Of a stretch of DNA of 64,000 nt, positions 1-8,770 are shown in pieces. Position 1 is the stretch's first letter. The number at the start of each line of letters is the position of its first letter. The notes beneath the pieces were generated by a model. That model saw nothing but the letters and a program-made list of their open reading frames with translations. It was not told the DNA's origin and made no database searches. Made by a program: the position numbers and the translations under genes. Origin of the DNA: Streptomyces shenzhenensis (GTDB lineage: Bacteria; Actinomycetota; Actinomycetes; Streptomycetales; Streptomycetaceae); the NCBI RefSeq assembly GCF_003688995.1, contig NZ_PENI01000013.1, forward strand, positions 161,975-225,974, in the 5' to 3' direction.

Positions 1-255
1 GACGCCCATGCCCACGATTTCGACTACGTCATAGCCATCGACTACAACCGCCTCAAGGGCGCCCCGCCGTACGACTGGAACCGGCCCGAAGGGGTGGAGA
101 AGGGCGGCGGCATCTGGCTGCACCTGGACCACGGTGACGGCACCTCGGCCTGTGTGACCGTCCCGGAGTCCGGGATGAAGACCCTGCTGCGCACCCTCGA
201 TCCCGCCCACCGTCCCGTCATGGTGATGGGAGACCGGGAGCGGCTCAACAGCTGA
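1..255 (+). CDS. L,D-transpeptidase-like (YkuD) protein, C-terminal part
   Basis: The window opens inside this gene; 84 codons and a TGA stop remain. The fragment matches the end of a YkuD-type catalytic domain, which in this family cross-links peptidoglycan outside the membrane. The visible signature is GGGIWLHLDHGDGTSACVTV, where the Cys at residue 51 of the fragment (codon 151-153) corresponds to the catalytic cysteine of the usual A-G-C-V-x-V-P motif, and a family-typical tail ending PVMVMGDRERL follows. Here the residues before the Cys read S-A rather than A-G, a minor variation. The N-terminal signal peptide and the start lie outside the window, so localisation is inferred from the family. 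Confidence 0.75.
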   Translation, partial: DAHAHDFDYVIAIDYNRLKGAPPYDWNRPEGVEKGGGIWLHLDHGDGTSACVTVPESGMKTLLRTLDPAHRPVMVMGDRERLNS

Positions 256-410
256 AGCCCGCTCCGCCGGATCATGAACGTGCCGCCCCCGGTACGGCCC
301 GGCTGTCTCCTGACGACCGCTGTCGAAGGTGCCCGGGCCCCGGCCGATGCCGACTTCGGCCGAATGTTCACCCGAATCTCGCCGCACACCCCCTTGGCTC
401 CGTGCGTCCC

Positions 411-905
411 ATGGCCAAGACTGAGTCGATGACGCAGCGTGTGGACCTCGCTACCGTGATGGACCGGCTGGCCGTGGACGGGCTCGTCACCGAGTACGCG
501 ATGACCGTGGACGACGGTGACTGGGCCGCGTACCGGGGCCTGTTCACCGACGACGGGCGGGCGGACTACCGGTCCGCCGGCGGCATCGAGGGAGAGGCCG
601 GCCGGGTCGCCGAGTGGCTCGCCGGGAGCGTCGGCCGGTTCGCGATGCGCCAGCATCTGATCGTCAACCGCCGCTTGCGGTTCGGGACCCTGCAACGGGA
701 CACCGGAGACACCGCCGAGGTGCGGGCCGACTACGTCAATCCGATGCGGCTCGCCGGCGGCGACGGCACCTCGACGGCGCCCGACTTCGTGTGCGGCGGC
801 CGGTACGCCTTCGGGCTGCTGCGCACGCCGGACGGCTGGCGGCTGCGTGCGGTGGTCGTCGACGAGAAGTGGCGCCGCCTGCCCGATCCGCTCCCACACC
901 CCTGA
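411..905 (+). CDS. SnoaL-like / NTF2-fold protein
   Basis: A 164-residue protein of the SnoaL-like (nuclear transport factor 2 fold) superfamily, whose members are small cone-shaped proteins acting as dehydratases, isomerases or ligand binders. The N-terminal segment DRLAVDGLVTEYAMTVDDGD, followed by W-x-x-Y-x-x-L-F-x-D-D-G, is the usual first helix and strand of the fold. The domain ends with a C-terminal sheet containing GWRLRAVVVDEKWR. Three starts are possible: GTG 402, ATG 411 and ATG 429. None has a clear ribosome binding site, so ATG 411 is a compromise. It is followed 81 bp later by lnt in the same direction. Substrate unknown. Confidence 0.75.
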   Translation: MAKTESMTQRVDLATVMDRLAVDGLVTEYAMTVDDGDWAAYRGLFTDDGRADYRSAGGIEGEAGRVAEWLAGSVGRFAMRQHLIVNRRLRFGTLQRDTGDTAEVRADYVNPMRLAGGDGTSTAPDFVCGGRYAFGLLRTPDGWRLRAVVVDEKWRRLPDPLPHP

Positions 906-986
906 TCGACTGAGTCCGAGGCCCCCTGTCGGCGGATGCCGCCCTGCGCGCACACTGGAGACAGCCGCTGCGCAGGGAGGCGACGC

Positions 987-2540
987 ATGAGGAGGCTCGA
1001 CCACTGGCTCGGCTCCGCGTGGCGCCGCTCCGTCGCCGCCGTGCTCGCGGGCGCCCTGCCGGTGCTGTCCTTCCCGGCGCCCGCCCTGTGGTGGTTCGCG
1101 TATATCGCCCTGGTCCCGTGGATCCTGCTCGCCCGCTCGGCCCCCACCGGGCGGCGCGCCGCCCTCGACGGCTGGTGCGGCGGCATCGGCTTCATGGTGG
1201 CGGTGCACCACTGGCTGCTGCCGAGCCTGCATGTCTTCCTGTTCCTGATCGCGGCGCTGCTGGGGGCGCTGTGGCTGCCCTGGGGCTGGCTGGTGCGCCG
1301 GTTCCTGGGCGGGGTGCCCTCGCCGGGCCGGGGCGCCGCCGCGCTGCTGGTGCTGCCGTCGGCGTGGCTGGCCGTGGAACTGGTCCGGTCCTGGCAGGGG
1401 CTCGGCGGGCCCTGGGGCATGCTCGGGTCGAGCCAGTGGCAGGTGGAGCCGGCGCTGCGGCTGGCCTCGGTGGGCGGGGTGTGGCTGCTCAGCTTCCTCG
1501 TGATGGCCGTGAATGTCGCGGTCGCGGTCCTGGTGTCGGTGCGCGAGTCCCGGGTACCGGCGCTCGCCTCGCTCGTCGCCACGGCGGCGGCGACCTCGGC
1601 GGCCTGGGTGTGGTCGCCGCGCCCGTCCGACGACGGCCGGGTCCGGATCGCGGTCGTCCAGCCGGGCCTGGTCGGCGGCGGCGACAGCGGCGACCGGCGC
1701 TTCGACCGTGCGGAGCGGCTCACCCGGCAGCTCGTGGGGCAGCGCGTCGACCTGGTCGTGTGGGGCGAGAGCAGTGTCGGCTTCGACCTGGGCGACCGGC
1801 CCGACCTGGCCCGCCGGATCGCCGTGCTGTCCCGGGAGACCGGCGCGGACGTGCTGGTCAACGTGGACGCCCACCGCTCGGACCGGCCGGGCATCTACAA
1901 GAGTTCGGTCCTGATCGGCCCGGACGGCCCGACCGGCGCCCGCTACGACAAGATGCGGCTGGTCCCCTTCGGCGAGTACATACCGGCCCGTTCGCTGCTC
2001 GGCTGGGCGACGTCGGTCGGCAAGGCGGCGGGCGAGGACCGCAGGCGGGGCACCGAGCAGGTGGTGATGGACGTCGGGCACGGGCTGCGCATCGGCCCGA
2101 TGGTCTGCTTCGAGACCGCGTTCCCCGACATGAGCCGGCACCTCGCCCAGGACGGCGCGGACGTGCTGCTCGGCCAGTCCTCGACGTCGACGTTCCAGCA
2201 CAGTTGGGCCCCCGCGCAGCACGCCTCGCTGGCCGCGCTGCGGGCCGCGGAGACCGGCCGCCCGATGGTGCACGCGACGCTGACCGGGATCTCCGCCGTC
2301 TACGGCCCCGACGGGCGGCGGCTCGGCCCGTGGCTCGGCACGGACGCGAGCACCGCCCGCGTCTACGAGGTGCCGCTCGCGCACGGGATCACCCCGTACG
2401 TCCGCTACGGCGACTGGCCGGTGCAGGCGGCGCTGCTGGTGCTGGCCGGCCTGTGCGCGGCGGAGGGCGCGCGAGCGGTCAGGCTGCGGCGGAGCGCTGC
2501 CGCACCGCATGCACCACACGCTCGCACAGTTCGTGAGTAG
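987..2540 (+). CDS. lnt: Apolipoprotein N-acyltransferase
   Basis: This is a 517-residue integral membrane enzyme that N-acylates the lipid-modified cysteine of lipoproteins, the last step of lipoprotein maturation. The N-terminal 210 residues form hydrophobic helices. The C-terminal half is a carbon-nitrogen hydrolase domain with all three catalytic residues visible: Glu261 in VVWGESSVGF, Lys322 in YDKMRLVPFGEYIP and Cys374 in PMVCFETAFPD. The ATG at 987 is chosen because GGGAGG lies six bases upstream; an upstream ATG at 936 would add 17 unrelated residues and lacks such a site. The 3' end overlaps the convergent oxidoreductase gene by 62 bp. The many lipoproteins in this window would be its substrates. 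Confidence 0.93.
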   Translation: MRRLDHWLGSAWRRSVAAVLAGALPVLSFPAPALWWFAYIALVPWILLARSAPTGRRAALDGWCGGIGFMVAVHHWLLPSLHVFLFLIAALLGALWLPWGWLVRRFLGGVPSPGRGAAALLVLPSAWLAVELVRSWQGLGGPWGMLGSSQWQVEPALRLASVGGVWLLSFLVMAVNVAVAVLVSVRESRVPALASLVATAAATSAAWVWSPRPSDDGRVRIAVVQPGLVGGGDSGDRRFDRAERLTRQLVGQRVDLVVWGESSVGFDLGDRPDLARRIAVLSRETGADVLVNVDAHRSDRPGIYKSSVLIGPDGPTGARYDKMRLVPFGEYIPARSLLGWATSVGKAAGEDRRRGTEQVVMDVGHGLRIGPMVCFETAFPDMSRHLAQDGADVLLGQSSTSTFQHSWAPAQHASLAALRAAETGRPMVHATLTGISAVYGPDGRRLGPWLGTDASTARVYEVPLAHGITPYVRYGDWPVQAALLVLAGLCAAEGARAVRLRRSAAAPHAPHARTVRE

Positions 2541-3390
2541 CCAGCGCGTCACGGGCACTGAGCACCCTGCCCGCGCGCACGGCGTCCAGGAAGGCGAGCA
2601 CCGCCTGTTCGATGCCGCGCTGCCGGGCCACCGGCACCCAGTCGCCGCGCCGCCGCACCGTCGGCTGGCCCTTGTGGTCGATCACCTCGGCGAGGTTGAC
2701 CACCTGCCGCTTGGTGTCCTGTCCGGAGACTTCGAGGATCTCCTCCGCTGAGCCGCTGAGCCGGTTCATCACGCCGAGCGCGGTGAAGCCGTCCCCGGCG
2801 AGCTGCAGCACGACGTGGTGCAGCAGTCCGTCCCTCAGGCGGGCGCGCACGGTCACGTCGTCGACCGGGCCGGGGACCAGGAAGCGCAGGGTGTCGACGA
2901 CGTGGATGAAGTCGTCGAGGATCATGGTGCGCGGCTCCTCCGGCAGCCCGATGCGGTTCTTCTGCATCAGGATCAGCTCGCGCGGATGGTCGGCGCACTG
3001 CGCGTACCCGGGGGCGTACCGCCGGTTGAAGCCGACGGCGAGGGAGACGTTCCGCTGCTCGGCGAGCGCCACCAGCCGCCGTGAGTCGGCGAGTTCGTAG
3101 CCCAGCGGCTTGTCGACGTAGGTGGGTACGCCCGCGTCCAGGAGGCGGGTGACGATCTCGGGGTGCGCCGTGGTGGGCGCGTGCACGAAGGCGGCGTCGA
3201 GGTCCTGGGCGAGAAGGGAGTCCAGGGTGGGGTGCCGCTGGCCGGCAGGGACGCGCAGGGCGTCGGCGACCCGGTCGAGGGTCGCGGGCGTCCGGGTCTG
3301 CAGATGCAGGTCGAGGCCCGGCAGCGCGCCGAGCACCGGCAGATACGCCTTCTGCGCGATGTCGCCGAGTCCGATGCAGCCGACCTTCAC
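2479..3390 (-). CDS. Gfo/Idh/MocA family oxidoreductase
   Basis: This 303-residue NAD(P)-dependent oxidoreductase has an N-terminal Rossmann domain that starts VKVGCIGLGDIAQKAYLP, matching the GxGxxx dinucleotide-binding loop. The family signature follows: HAPTTAHPEIVTRLLDAGV and the catalytic-type motif YVDKPLGYELADS, in which the Lys of D-K-P is the usual catalytic residue. The C-terminal half is the alpha/beta substrate domain. The GTG at 3388-3390 is chosen because GGGAGAG sits just upstream and the family begins at this beta strand. The longer open frame upstream is arginine- and proline-rich and looks non-coding. Members act on sugars, inositols or amino sugars; the substrate here cannot be told. 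It converges on lnt with a 62-bp overlap. Confidence 0.88.
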   Translation of the reverse strand: MKVGCIGLGDIAQKAYLPVLGALPGLDLHLQTRTPATLDRVADALRVPAGQRHPTLDSLLAQDLDAAFVHAPTTAHPEIVTRLLDAGVPTYVDKPLGYELADSRRLVALAEQRNVSLAVGFNRRYAPGYAQCADHPRELILMQKNRIGLPEEPRTMILDDFIHVVDTLRFLVPGPVDDVTVRARLRDGLLHHVVLQLAGDGFTALGVMNRLSGSAEEILEVSGQDTKRQVVNLAEVIDHKGQPTVRRRGDWVPVARQRGIEQAVLAFLDAVRAGRVLSARDALATHELCERVVHAVRQRSAAA

Positions 3391-3491
3391 ATGCTCTCCC
3401 TGGCGCTTGCCCACCGGTTCCTGCCCGGCAGCATACGGGGGCCGCCGAAAACCCCTGCTGGGAGCGGGTGGTACGGGCGAGAATGGCGGGC

Positions 3492-4004
3492 ATGACGAAT
3501 GATCGCCGGGAACCTGCCCAGAACGCCGCCGAGCGGACCATGCTGGAGGGCTGGCTGGACTACCACCGCGACACCCTGGCCCTGAAGTGCGCGGGCCTGA
3601 CCGACGCACAGCTCAGAACCGCCTCGGTCGCACCGTCCGAGCTGTCGCTGATGGGGCTGGTGCGGCACCTGGCGGAGGTCGAGCGGAGCTGGTTCCGCAA
3701 GGTGCTGGTGGGCGAGGACCCGGGCCCGATCTACTACACGGAGGAGGACCCGGACGGCGAGTTCCACCTCACCGAGGCGGACACCTGGCAGGAGGCGTAC
3801 ACCACCTGGCAGGAAGAGATCGAGGCCGCCCGGCGCCACGCGGCCGGCTTCACACTCGACGACCTCTCCCGGGGCGTGAGCCGGCTGTCCCAGGAACCGT
3901 TCAGCCTCCGCTGGATCTATACGCACATGATCGAGGAGTACGCCCGGCACAACGGCCACGCGGACCTGATCCGCGAGCGGATCGACGGTGCCACCGGCGA
4001 ATGA
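3492..4004 (+). CDS. DinB-like superfamily protein (DUF664)
   Basis: This 170-residue protein belongs to the DinB/DUF664 group, four-helix bundles with a metal-binding site, some of which act as thiol-dependent transferases related to mycothiol or bacillithiol enzymes. Visible markers are the helix DYHRDTLALKCAGLTDAQLR, the segment LSLMGLVRHLAEVERSWF with a candidate metal-ligand His, and RWIYTHMIEEYARHNGHADL with the second and third His ligands. The ATG at 3492 gives the usual family N-terminus (MTNDRREP); upstream methionine codons would add residues not expected in the family. It stands alone between the divergent oxidoreductase and a lipoprotein gene. The biochemical role is unknown. Confidence 0.88.
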   Translation: MTNDRREPAQNAAERTMLEGWLDYHRDTLALKCAGLTDAQLRTASVAPSELSLMGLVRHLAEVERSWFRKVLVGEDPGPIYYTEEDPDGEFHLTEADTWQEAYTTWQEEIEAARRHAAGFTLDDLSRGVSRLSQEPFSLRWIYTHMIEEYARHNGHADLIRERIDGATGE

Positions 4005-4118
4005 CGTCACTGTCCCCGCCCCCCGCTTCCCCCACACGGGGCAGGACATCACCCGTGGGGGGCATCCTGCGCTCGCCCGTCGTCCCGATCAGGAGGCTGA
4101 AGCAGCAGAGTTGCGCGG

Positions 4119-4562
4119 GTGCATCGAACGACGACCGCCGCCGCGCTTCTGGTCACCGTGGCCGTCTCGGCCCTCTCCGGCTGTGTCACGGTCCAGCACC
4201 CGCCGACCGCCGGGCCGCCGGGTGCGGCACCGGCACAGCCGTCGGCGCCCCGGCCGGACGGCAGCGCCGAGCCCCGGGTGGTGCAGGCGCCGGCCCGGGA
4301 GGCGCTGGAGATGGTCGGCCCGTCCCGGCGGCCCGAGCGGAAGCGGCCGGCCACGTCAGGCGCTCCGCCGGCGGCCCGGCAGTCGCCGTCCCCTCGCGCA
4401 CACCCGCACCGCGAGCCGGCGGTACGGCCGAGCGCCGACGCCCCCGAAGGGCCCCGGACCGCGCCCGTGCCGCCGGACGTGTGCGCCCTGGGCAGACGGT
4501 ACGGCGGCTGGCACCCGGACAGCCCGGAGTCCCGCATCTGCGAGCAGACGTACGGCCGTTGA
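4119..4562 (+). CDS. Small proline-rich lipoprotein
   Basis: A 147-residue exported lipoprotein. The N-terminus MHRTTTAAALLVTVAVSALS is a classical signal peptide, followed by a lipobox L-S-G-C with the lipidated Cys at residue 22. The middle (about 28-125) is low-complexity, rich in Pro, Ala, Arg and Ser, as expected for a wall-spanning linker. The last 25 residues, from DVCALGRRYGGWHPDS to ICEQTYGR, are a compact two-cysteine motif seen in many Streptomyces lipoproteins. The start is GTG at 4119, the only usable start between the upstream in-frame stop and the signal peptide; its ribosome binding site is weak. Function unknown. Confidence 0.72.
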   Translation: MHRTTTAAALLVTVAVSALSGCVTVQHPPTAGPPGAAPAQPSAPRPDGSAEPRVVQAPAREALEMVGPSRRPERKRPATSGAPPAARQSPSPRAHPHREPAVRPSADAPEGPRTAPVPPDVCALGRRYGGWHPDSPESRICEQTYGR

Positions 4563-4732
4563 CCGGGACCGCGGGGCCCAGCGAACGCCTGCGCCCTGAC
4601 GCCCGGACCGGCTGCTCCCACCGCGGGCGCCGGGTCCGCCCCCGCCCCACGGAGCGGATGCGCGGGGCGCCGCCCAGGCCCTGCCGTCAGGCTCCCTCCC
4701 CCGGGCGAACGACGGGAATGTGACGACAGGGC

Positions 4733-5251
4733 CTAGAGGAAGTACCGGGGCCACGGTCCCCACGGCTCGTCGTCGGGTGGGGACGGGTCGCCCAGCCGCT
4801 GGGCCAGTCGGCTGATCGCCGCCCGCACCCCGTCGCCGTAGCTGTCGTCGGCGAGGGACTCGGCCGCGCCGCGGGCGAGGCGCAGCTGGCTGCGGGCCGC
4901 CTCGGTGCGGCCCAGCTTCAGATAGTCGGCGGCGAGGTTCAGATGCAGCGACGGGTAGAAGCCGCGGACCGCGCCCGGGTCGCCGTCCGGCCGGCCGTGG
5001 GCCGCCTCCTGTGCCGCCGACAACGCCCTCAGGTCCCAGGCCAGTTCGTCCGAGGGATCGTCCTGTGTGTCGGCCAGGTAGTGCGCCAGTGTGCAGCGGT
5101 GCAGCGGGTCCCCGTCCTGCCCGATCTCCGCCCACAGGTCGAGCAGGCGGCGCCGGGCCTCCTCGCGGTCCCCGCCGTGGTGCAGCATGACGACCTGCCC
5201 GATCCGGGTCAGCACGCCGTCCGGCGCGGCCTGCTCCTGTCGCTCCACCAC
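4733..5251 (-). CDS. Tetratricopeptide-like cytosolic protein
   Basis: A 172-residue soluble protein without a signal peptide. It is built of amphipathic helices that resemble tetratricopeptide repeats: VVMLHHGGDREEARRRLLDL, HLNLAADYLKLGRTEAARSQ and a third pair ending in ISRLAQRLGD. Such proteins are common in Streptomyces and usually annotated only as hypothetical; a scaffold or protein-binding role is inferred from the fold. The start is one of two adjacent GTG codons (5249-5251 or 5246-5248), both behind GGAGGAGG. The long N-terminal extension of the open frame is left out because this strong site decides the start. It faces ung upstream with a short gap. Confidence 0.72.
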   Translation of the reverse strand: MVERQEQAAPDGVLTRIGQVVMLHHGGDREEARRRLLDLWAEIGQDGDPLHRCTLAHYLADTQDDPSDELAWDLRALSAAQEAAHGRPDGDPGAVRGFYPSLHLNLAADYLKLGRTEAARSQLRLARGAAESLADDSYGDGVRAAISRLAQRLGDPSPPDDEPWGPWPRYFL

Positions 5252-5394
5252 GGCGCCTCCTCCGTCTCGTGGCGGCACGCACCGGAACCGCCCGCCGGAT
5301 GCCGCGCTCCCCGTCGTCCCACCCCGACGCTAACCGGGGGCACCGGCAATCCCGGTCAGGCGCCCCCGTACGGCACCGGCGCGCCTCGGCGCGG

Positions 5395-6078
5395 TCAGCC
5401 CAGGTTCGGGATCGTCCAGTCGACCGGCTCGTGCCCCTGCCGGGCGATCGCCTCGTTGATCTGCGTGAACGGCCGGGAGCCGAAGAACTTCTTCGCGGAC
5501 AGCGGCGAGGGGTGTGCCCCCTTGACCACGACATGGCGGGTCTCGTCGATCAGCGGGAGCTTCTTCTGCGCGTAGTTGCCCCACAGGACGAACACGGCCG
5601 GGTCGGGCCGCTGGGCCACCGCGCGGATCACCGCGTCGGTGAACTTCTCCCAGCCCTTGCCCTTGTGCGAGTTCGCCTCGCCGGCGCGCACCGTGAGGAC
5701 CGCGTTGAGCAGCAGGACGCCCTGCTCGGCCCACGGCATCAGATAGCCGTTGTCCGGGATCGGCGTGCCCAGCTCCTCCTTCATCTCCTTGTAGATGTTC
5801 CGCAGGGAGGGCGGGGTCTTCACCCCGGGGCGGACCGAGAAGCACAGGCCGTGGCCCTGGCCCTCGCCGTGGTACGGGTCCTGGCCGAGGACGAGCACCT
5901 TGACCTTGTCGTACGGCGTCGCCTCCAGCGCGGCGAAGACCTCCTCGCGCGGCGGGTAGACGGGACCCTTCGCCCGCTCCTCCTCGACGAACTCGGTCAG
6001 CGCCTTGAAATAGGTCTGCTGCAGTTCGTCGCCCAGAACCCCGCGCCAGGACTCGGGCAGCATGGCGATGTCGGTCAC
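5395..6078 (-). CDS. ung: Uracil-DNA glycosylase, family 1
   Basis: A 227-residue DNA repair enzyme that removes uracil from DNA to start base-excision repair. The catalytic water-activating loop VLGQDPYHGEGQGHGLCFSV carries Asp67, and the minor-groove intercalation loop with the second catalytic His is HPSPLSAKKFFGSRPF. The Leu/Asn uracil-recognition segment LLLNAVLTVRAGEANSH is intact. The GTG at 6076-6078 is chosen because it gives the family start V-T-D-I and has AAGGAC seven bases upstream; the GTG at 6103-6105 would add nine residues. Length and motifs are those of a complete enzyme. Confidence 0.96.
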   Translation of the reverse strand: MTDIAMLPESWRGVLGDELQQTYFKALTEFVEEERAKGPVYPPREEVFAALEATPYDKVKVLVLGQDPYHGEGQGHGLCFSVRPGVKTPPSLRNIYKEMKEELGTPIPDNGYLMPWAEQGVLLLNAVLTVRAGEANSHKGKGWEKFTDAVIRAVAQRPDPAVFVLWGNYAQKKLPLIDETRHVVVKGAHPSPLSAKKFFGSRPFTQINEAIARQGHEPVDWTIPNLG

Positions 6079-6159
6079 GTCAACGTCCTTACGGTGTGCG
6101 GTCACTTGCAGGTCTCAGAACCTACAGGCGGCCACTGACAATCGGTGCCGCGACCGCCG

Positions 6160-7737
6160 TCACCAGCTGGTCTTGCGGTGCAGCTCCCACATCATCATGA
6201 TCGTCGACGGGTCGAGCGCGCGCTCGCCGCCCGAGATGTCGTCGCTGGCCGCCACGTACTGCCGTCCCTGCCACAGCGGCAGCAGCCGGGCGTCGTCCAC
6301 CAGGATCTGCTGCGCCTCCTCGAACTGCTTCACCACGGCGGCGCGGTCGCTCTGGCGCCGGGACGCGGGCAGCAGCTCCTTGGTGATCCGGGACGCCGGA
6401 TAGGGGGTGCCGAGCGCGTTCTGCTCGCCTACGAACGGGGCGATGAAGTTGTCCGCGTCGGGGAAGTCGGGGAACCAGCCGCGGCCGAACACCGGATACT
6501 CGCCCTTCTGGTAGCCCACCACATAGGTCTTCCAGGGGCGGCTCTTCAGGGTGATCGTGAACAGGCCGGAGTTCTCCAGCTGGGTCTTCAGCTCCCGGAA
6601 CTCCCTGGCGGTCTCGGAGCCGTAGCGGTCGGTGGTGTACCAGAGCGTCAGCGGGACGCGCTCGGTGATCCCCGCGTCGGTGAGGATCCTGCGCGCCTTG
6701 GCGACGTCCGGTTCGCCGAAGTCGTCGAAGAAGCCGGTGGTGTGGCCGGTCAGGCCCTTGGGGACCATGGAGTACAAGGGGTCCACGGTGTCCTTGTACA
6801 CCTTGTGCGCGATGGCGGCGCGGTCGACGACCTGGGCCACGGCCTTGCGGACCGCGATCTTGTCGGCCCAGGGGTCCTTCGGGTTGAAGACGAGATAGCT
6901 GATGTCCGTGCCGGCGCCGTCGACCAGCTGCAGGTCCTTGGCCTCATGGCCCTGGAGGGCGATGATGTCGCCGGCCGCGAGACCGCGGTAGGTCAGGTCG
7001 ATGTCCTTGGCGCGCAGCGCCTCGACCATGGCGGCGGAGCCCTGGAAGTAGCGGATCGTCACCGCCTCGTTCTGCCGTTCGGCGAAGCCCTGGTAGCGGT
7101 CGTTGCGGACCAGTACGGCCCGCTTGCCCTCCTCGTACGATCTCAGCTCGTACGGCCCGGACCCGAACACCTTGCCGTCCTCGCGCAGCGACTCGGCCGG
7201 GTAGTCGCGCGGGTCGACGATCGACATGGCCGGGGTGGCGAGCACGAACGGGAAGGTCGTGTCGGGCTGGTCGAGATGGAAGAAGACGTCGAGGTCGCCC
7301 CGGATCTCGACCCGGTCGAGGCTGCCGAGGAGTCCGGCGGGGCCGCTCGGCGCGTCGATGGCCCTGATCCGGTCGATGGAGTACTTGACGGCCTCGGCGG
7401 TCAGCGGGTGGCCGTCGGCGAACTCCATGTCCGGGCGCAGCGCACAGTGGTAGGTGCGGTTCGAACTGTCGGTGAACGCACAGCTCTTGGCGGCGTCGGG
7501 CTGGGGCGTGGTGGCGCCGTTGGGGTAGGCGACGAGGGTCTGGTAGATGTTGCGGAACAGCTCCCAGGAGCCGTCCCAGGCCGCGGCGGGGTCCAGCGTG
7601 CTCGGGGCGCTGGTGGTCCCGACGACGATCGGGCCCTTGCTGTCCGGATTGCTGTCGGAAAGGACTCCGCACCCGGCCACCAGGGATACGGACGCGATCG
7701 CCGCCAGCTTCCGCAGGCATCGATTCCGGTTGAACAC
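6160..7737 (-). CDS. ABC transporter substrate-binding lipoprotein, family 5 (peptide type)
   Basis: A 525-residue extracytoplasmic binding protein anchored as a lipoprotein (lipobox L-V-A-G-C, Cys23). The fold is that of the DppA/OppA family: GTTSAPSTLDPAAAWDGSWE near the start, the family 5 signature in LRPDMEFADGHPLTAEAVKYS, and a conserved RGWFPDFPDADNFIAPF segment near residue 430. Such proteins deliver peptides, nickel or small ligands to an ABC permease, but no permease or ATPase gene is next to it, so it is an orphan here. The start GTG at 7735-7737 has GAGGAG about seven bases upstream; an alternative GTG two codons upstream is too close to that site. Confidence 0.9.
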   Translation of the reverse strand: MFNRNRCLRKLAAIASVSLVAGCGVLSDSNPDSKGPIVVGTTSAPSTLDPAAAWDGSWELFRNIYQTLVAYPNGATTPQPDAAKSCAFTDSSNRTYHCALRPDMEFADGHPLTAEAVKYSIDRIRAIDAPSGPAGLLGSLDRVEIRGDLDVFFHLDQPDTTFPFVLATPAMSIVDPRDYPAESLREDGKVFGSGPYELRSYEEGKRAVLVRNDRYQGFAERQNEAVTIRYFQGSAAMVEALRAKDIDLTYRGLAAGDIIALQGHEAKDLQLVDGAGTDISYLVFNPKDPWADKIAVRKAVAQVVDRAAIAHKVYKDTVDPLYSMVPKGLTGHTTGFFDDFGEPDVAKARRILTDAGITERVPLTLWYTTDRYGSETAREFRELKTQLENSGLFTITLKSRPWKTYVVGYQKGEYPVFGRGWFPDFPDADNFIAPFVGEQNALGTPYPASRITKELLPASRRQSDRAAVVKQFEEAQQILVDDARLLPLWQGRQYVAASDDISGGERALDPSTIMMMWELHRKTSW

Positions 7738-7877
7738 GCGCACGCTCCTCGATCTGCCGTACCAAGGGTCGGCAGACCATACCGCAGCGCCACGCCCGGC
7801 GAACCCGCTTCGCACAGGGCTCTGATCAGCTTGTTCATGACGACGTTGTCATCGCGCCGCGGGCCCGCCGCGCACGG

Positions 7878-7916
7878 ACGAGGGCGCCGTTCCCGTCAAG
7901 AAAACGACGCCCTCGT
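7878..7916 (-). terminator. Hairpin terminator upstream of the binding-protein gene
   Basis: An inverted repeat with 14-base arms (7878-7891 and 7903-7916, one mismatch) around an 11-base loop. It lies downstream of the minus-strand reductase pair that ends at 7988 and before the binding-protein gene, so it most likely ends the reductase transcript. The run of A just before the right arm on the plus strand would give U residues inside the loop rather than a classical U tail, as is usual in Streptomyces. Confidence 0.6.
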
Positions 7917-7987
7917 GCACTCGATCGTTACATTCGCGACGGTCCGTCAACGCCCGGGTGAAGGCGTGGCCCGGCTTCGCTCAGCGG

Positions 7988-8749
7988 TCAGCCGACGCCC
8001 GCGTTGAGGAAGATGCCGCCGTCCACAACGAGGGTCTGCCCGGTGATCCAGTCGGACTGCACCGAGGTGAGGAACGCCGCCGCTCCCCCGATGTCGGAGG
8101 GCACACCGAGCCGGCCGAGCGGGTAGGCAGCGGCGGCCTCCTCCTCGCGGCCCTCGTACAGGGACTTGGCGAACCTGGTCTTGACGACGGCCGGGGCGAT
8201 GGCGTTGACCCGCACCCGGGGCGCGAACTCGTGGGCCAGTTGCTGGGTCAGGTTGATCATCGCGGCCTTGCTCACGCCGTAGGCGCCGATGAACGGGGAG
8301 GGCGCGAGGCCGGCCACCGAGGCGATGTTGACGATCGCGCCGCCGTTGTCCCGCTGCCAGGCGTGCCAGGTCTTCTGGGCGAAGCCGAGCGCCGAGATCA
8401 CATTGGTCTCGAACACCTTGCGCGCGACGGCGAGATCGAGGTCGGCCAGCGGCCCGAACACCGGGTTGGTGCCGGCGTTGTTGACCAGGAAGTCGACGCG
8501 GCCGAAGGCTTCCATGGTGCGTTCCACGGCCTCGGCCTGGTGTGCCAGATCGTGGGCCTTGCCCGCGACGGCGACGACCCGGTCGGAACCGAGCCTCTCG
8601 ACGGCCTCCTTGAGGGCGTCCTCGCCCCGGCCGGTGATGCAGACACGGTCGCCGCGCGCGACCAGCGCCTCGGCGACGCCGTAGCCGATGCCCCGGCTGG
8701 CGCCCGTGATGAGGGCCACCTTGCCGGACGGCTCAGGGAGTTCAGTCAT
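7988..8749 (-). CDS. Short-chain dehydrogenase/reductase (3-oxoacyl-ACP reductase-like)
   Basis: A 253-residue classical SDR. The cofactor loop ITGASRGIGYGVAEAL (T-G-x-x-x-G-x-G), the NNAG motif at about residue 90, the catalytic Ser in VNIASVAGLAPS and the YGVSKAA catalytic Tyr/Lys pair are all present. The basic residue after the second strand (I-T-G-R-G) suggests preference for NADP(H). It ends in DGGIFLNAGVG, a usual SDR tail. It lies 21 bp downstream of another SDR in the same direction, so the two are probably co-transcribed; the pair may act in fatty-acid or polyketide-like keto reduction, but the actual substrate cannot be read from sequence. Confidence 0.88.
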   Translation of the reverse strand: MTELPEPSGKVALITGASRGIGYGVAEALVARGDRVCITGRGEDALKEAVERLGSDRVVAVAGKAHDLAHQAEAVERTMEAFGRVDFLVNNAGTNPVFGPLADLDLAVARKVFETNVISALGFAQKTWHAWQRDNGGAIVNIASVAGLAPSPFIGAYGVSKAAMINLTQQLAHEFAPRVRVNAIAPAVVKTRFAKSLYEGREEEAAAAYPLGRLGVPSDIGGAAAFLTSVQSDWITGQTLVVDGGIFLNAGVG

Positions 8750-8770
8750 GTCCGTGTCCCTCGTCGGTCC

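Noticed and set aside
42..2558. Long open frame antisense to the lnt region
   Set aside because: Its product is rich in Arg, Pro, Gly and His without domains, and it is fully antisense to genes with clear catalytic motifs. It is a by-product of high GC at third positions.
6145..8007. Long open frame antisense to the binding-protein gene
   Set aside because: Low-complexity product and full overlap with a well-supported lipoprotein gene; no ribosome binding site.
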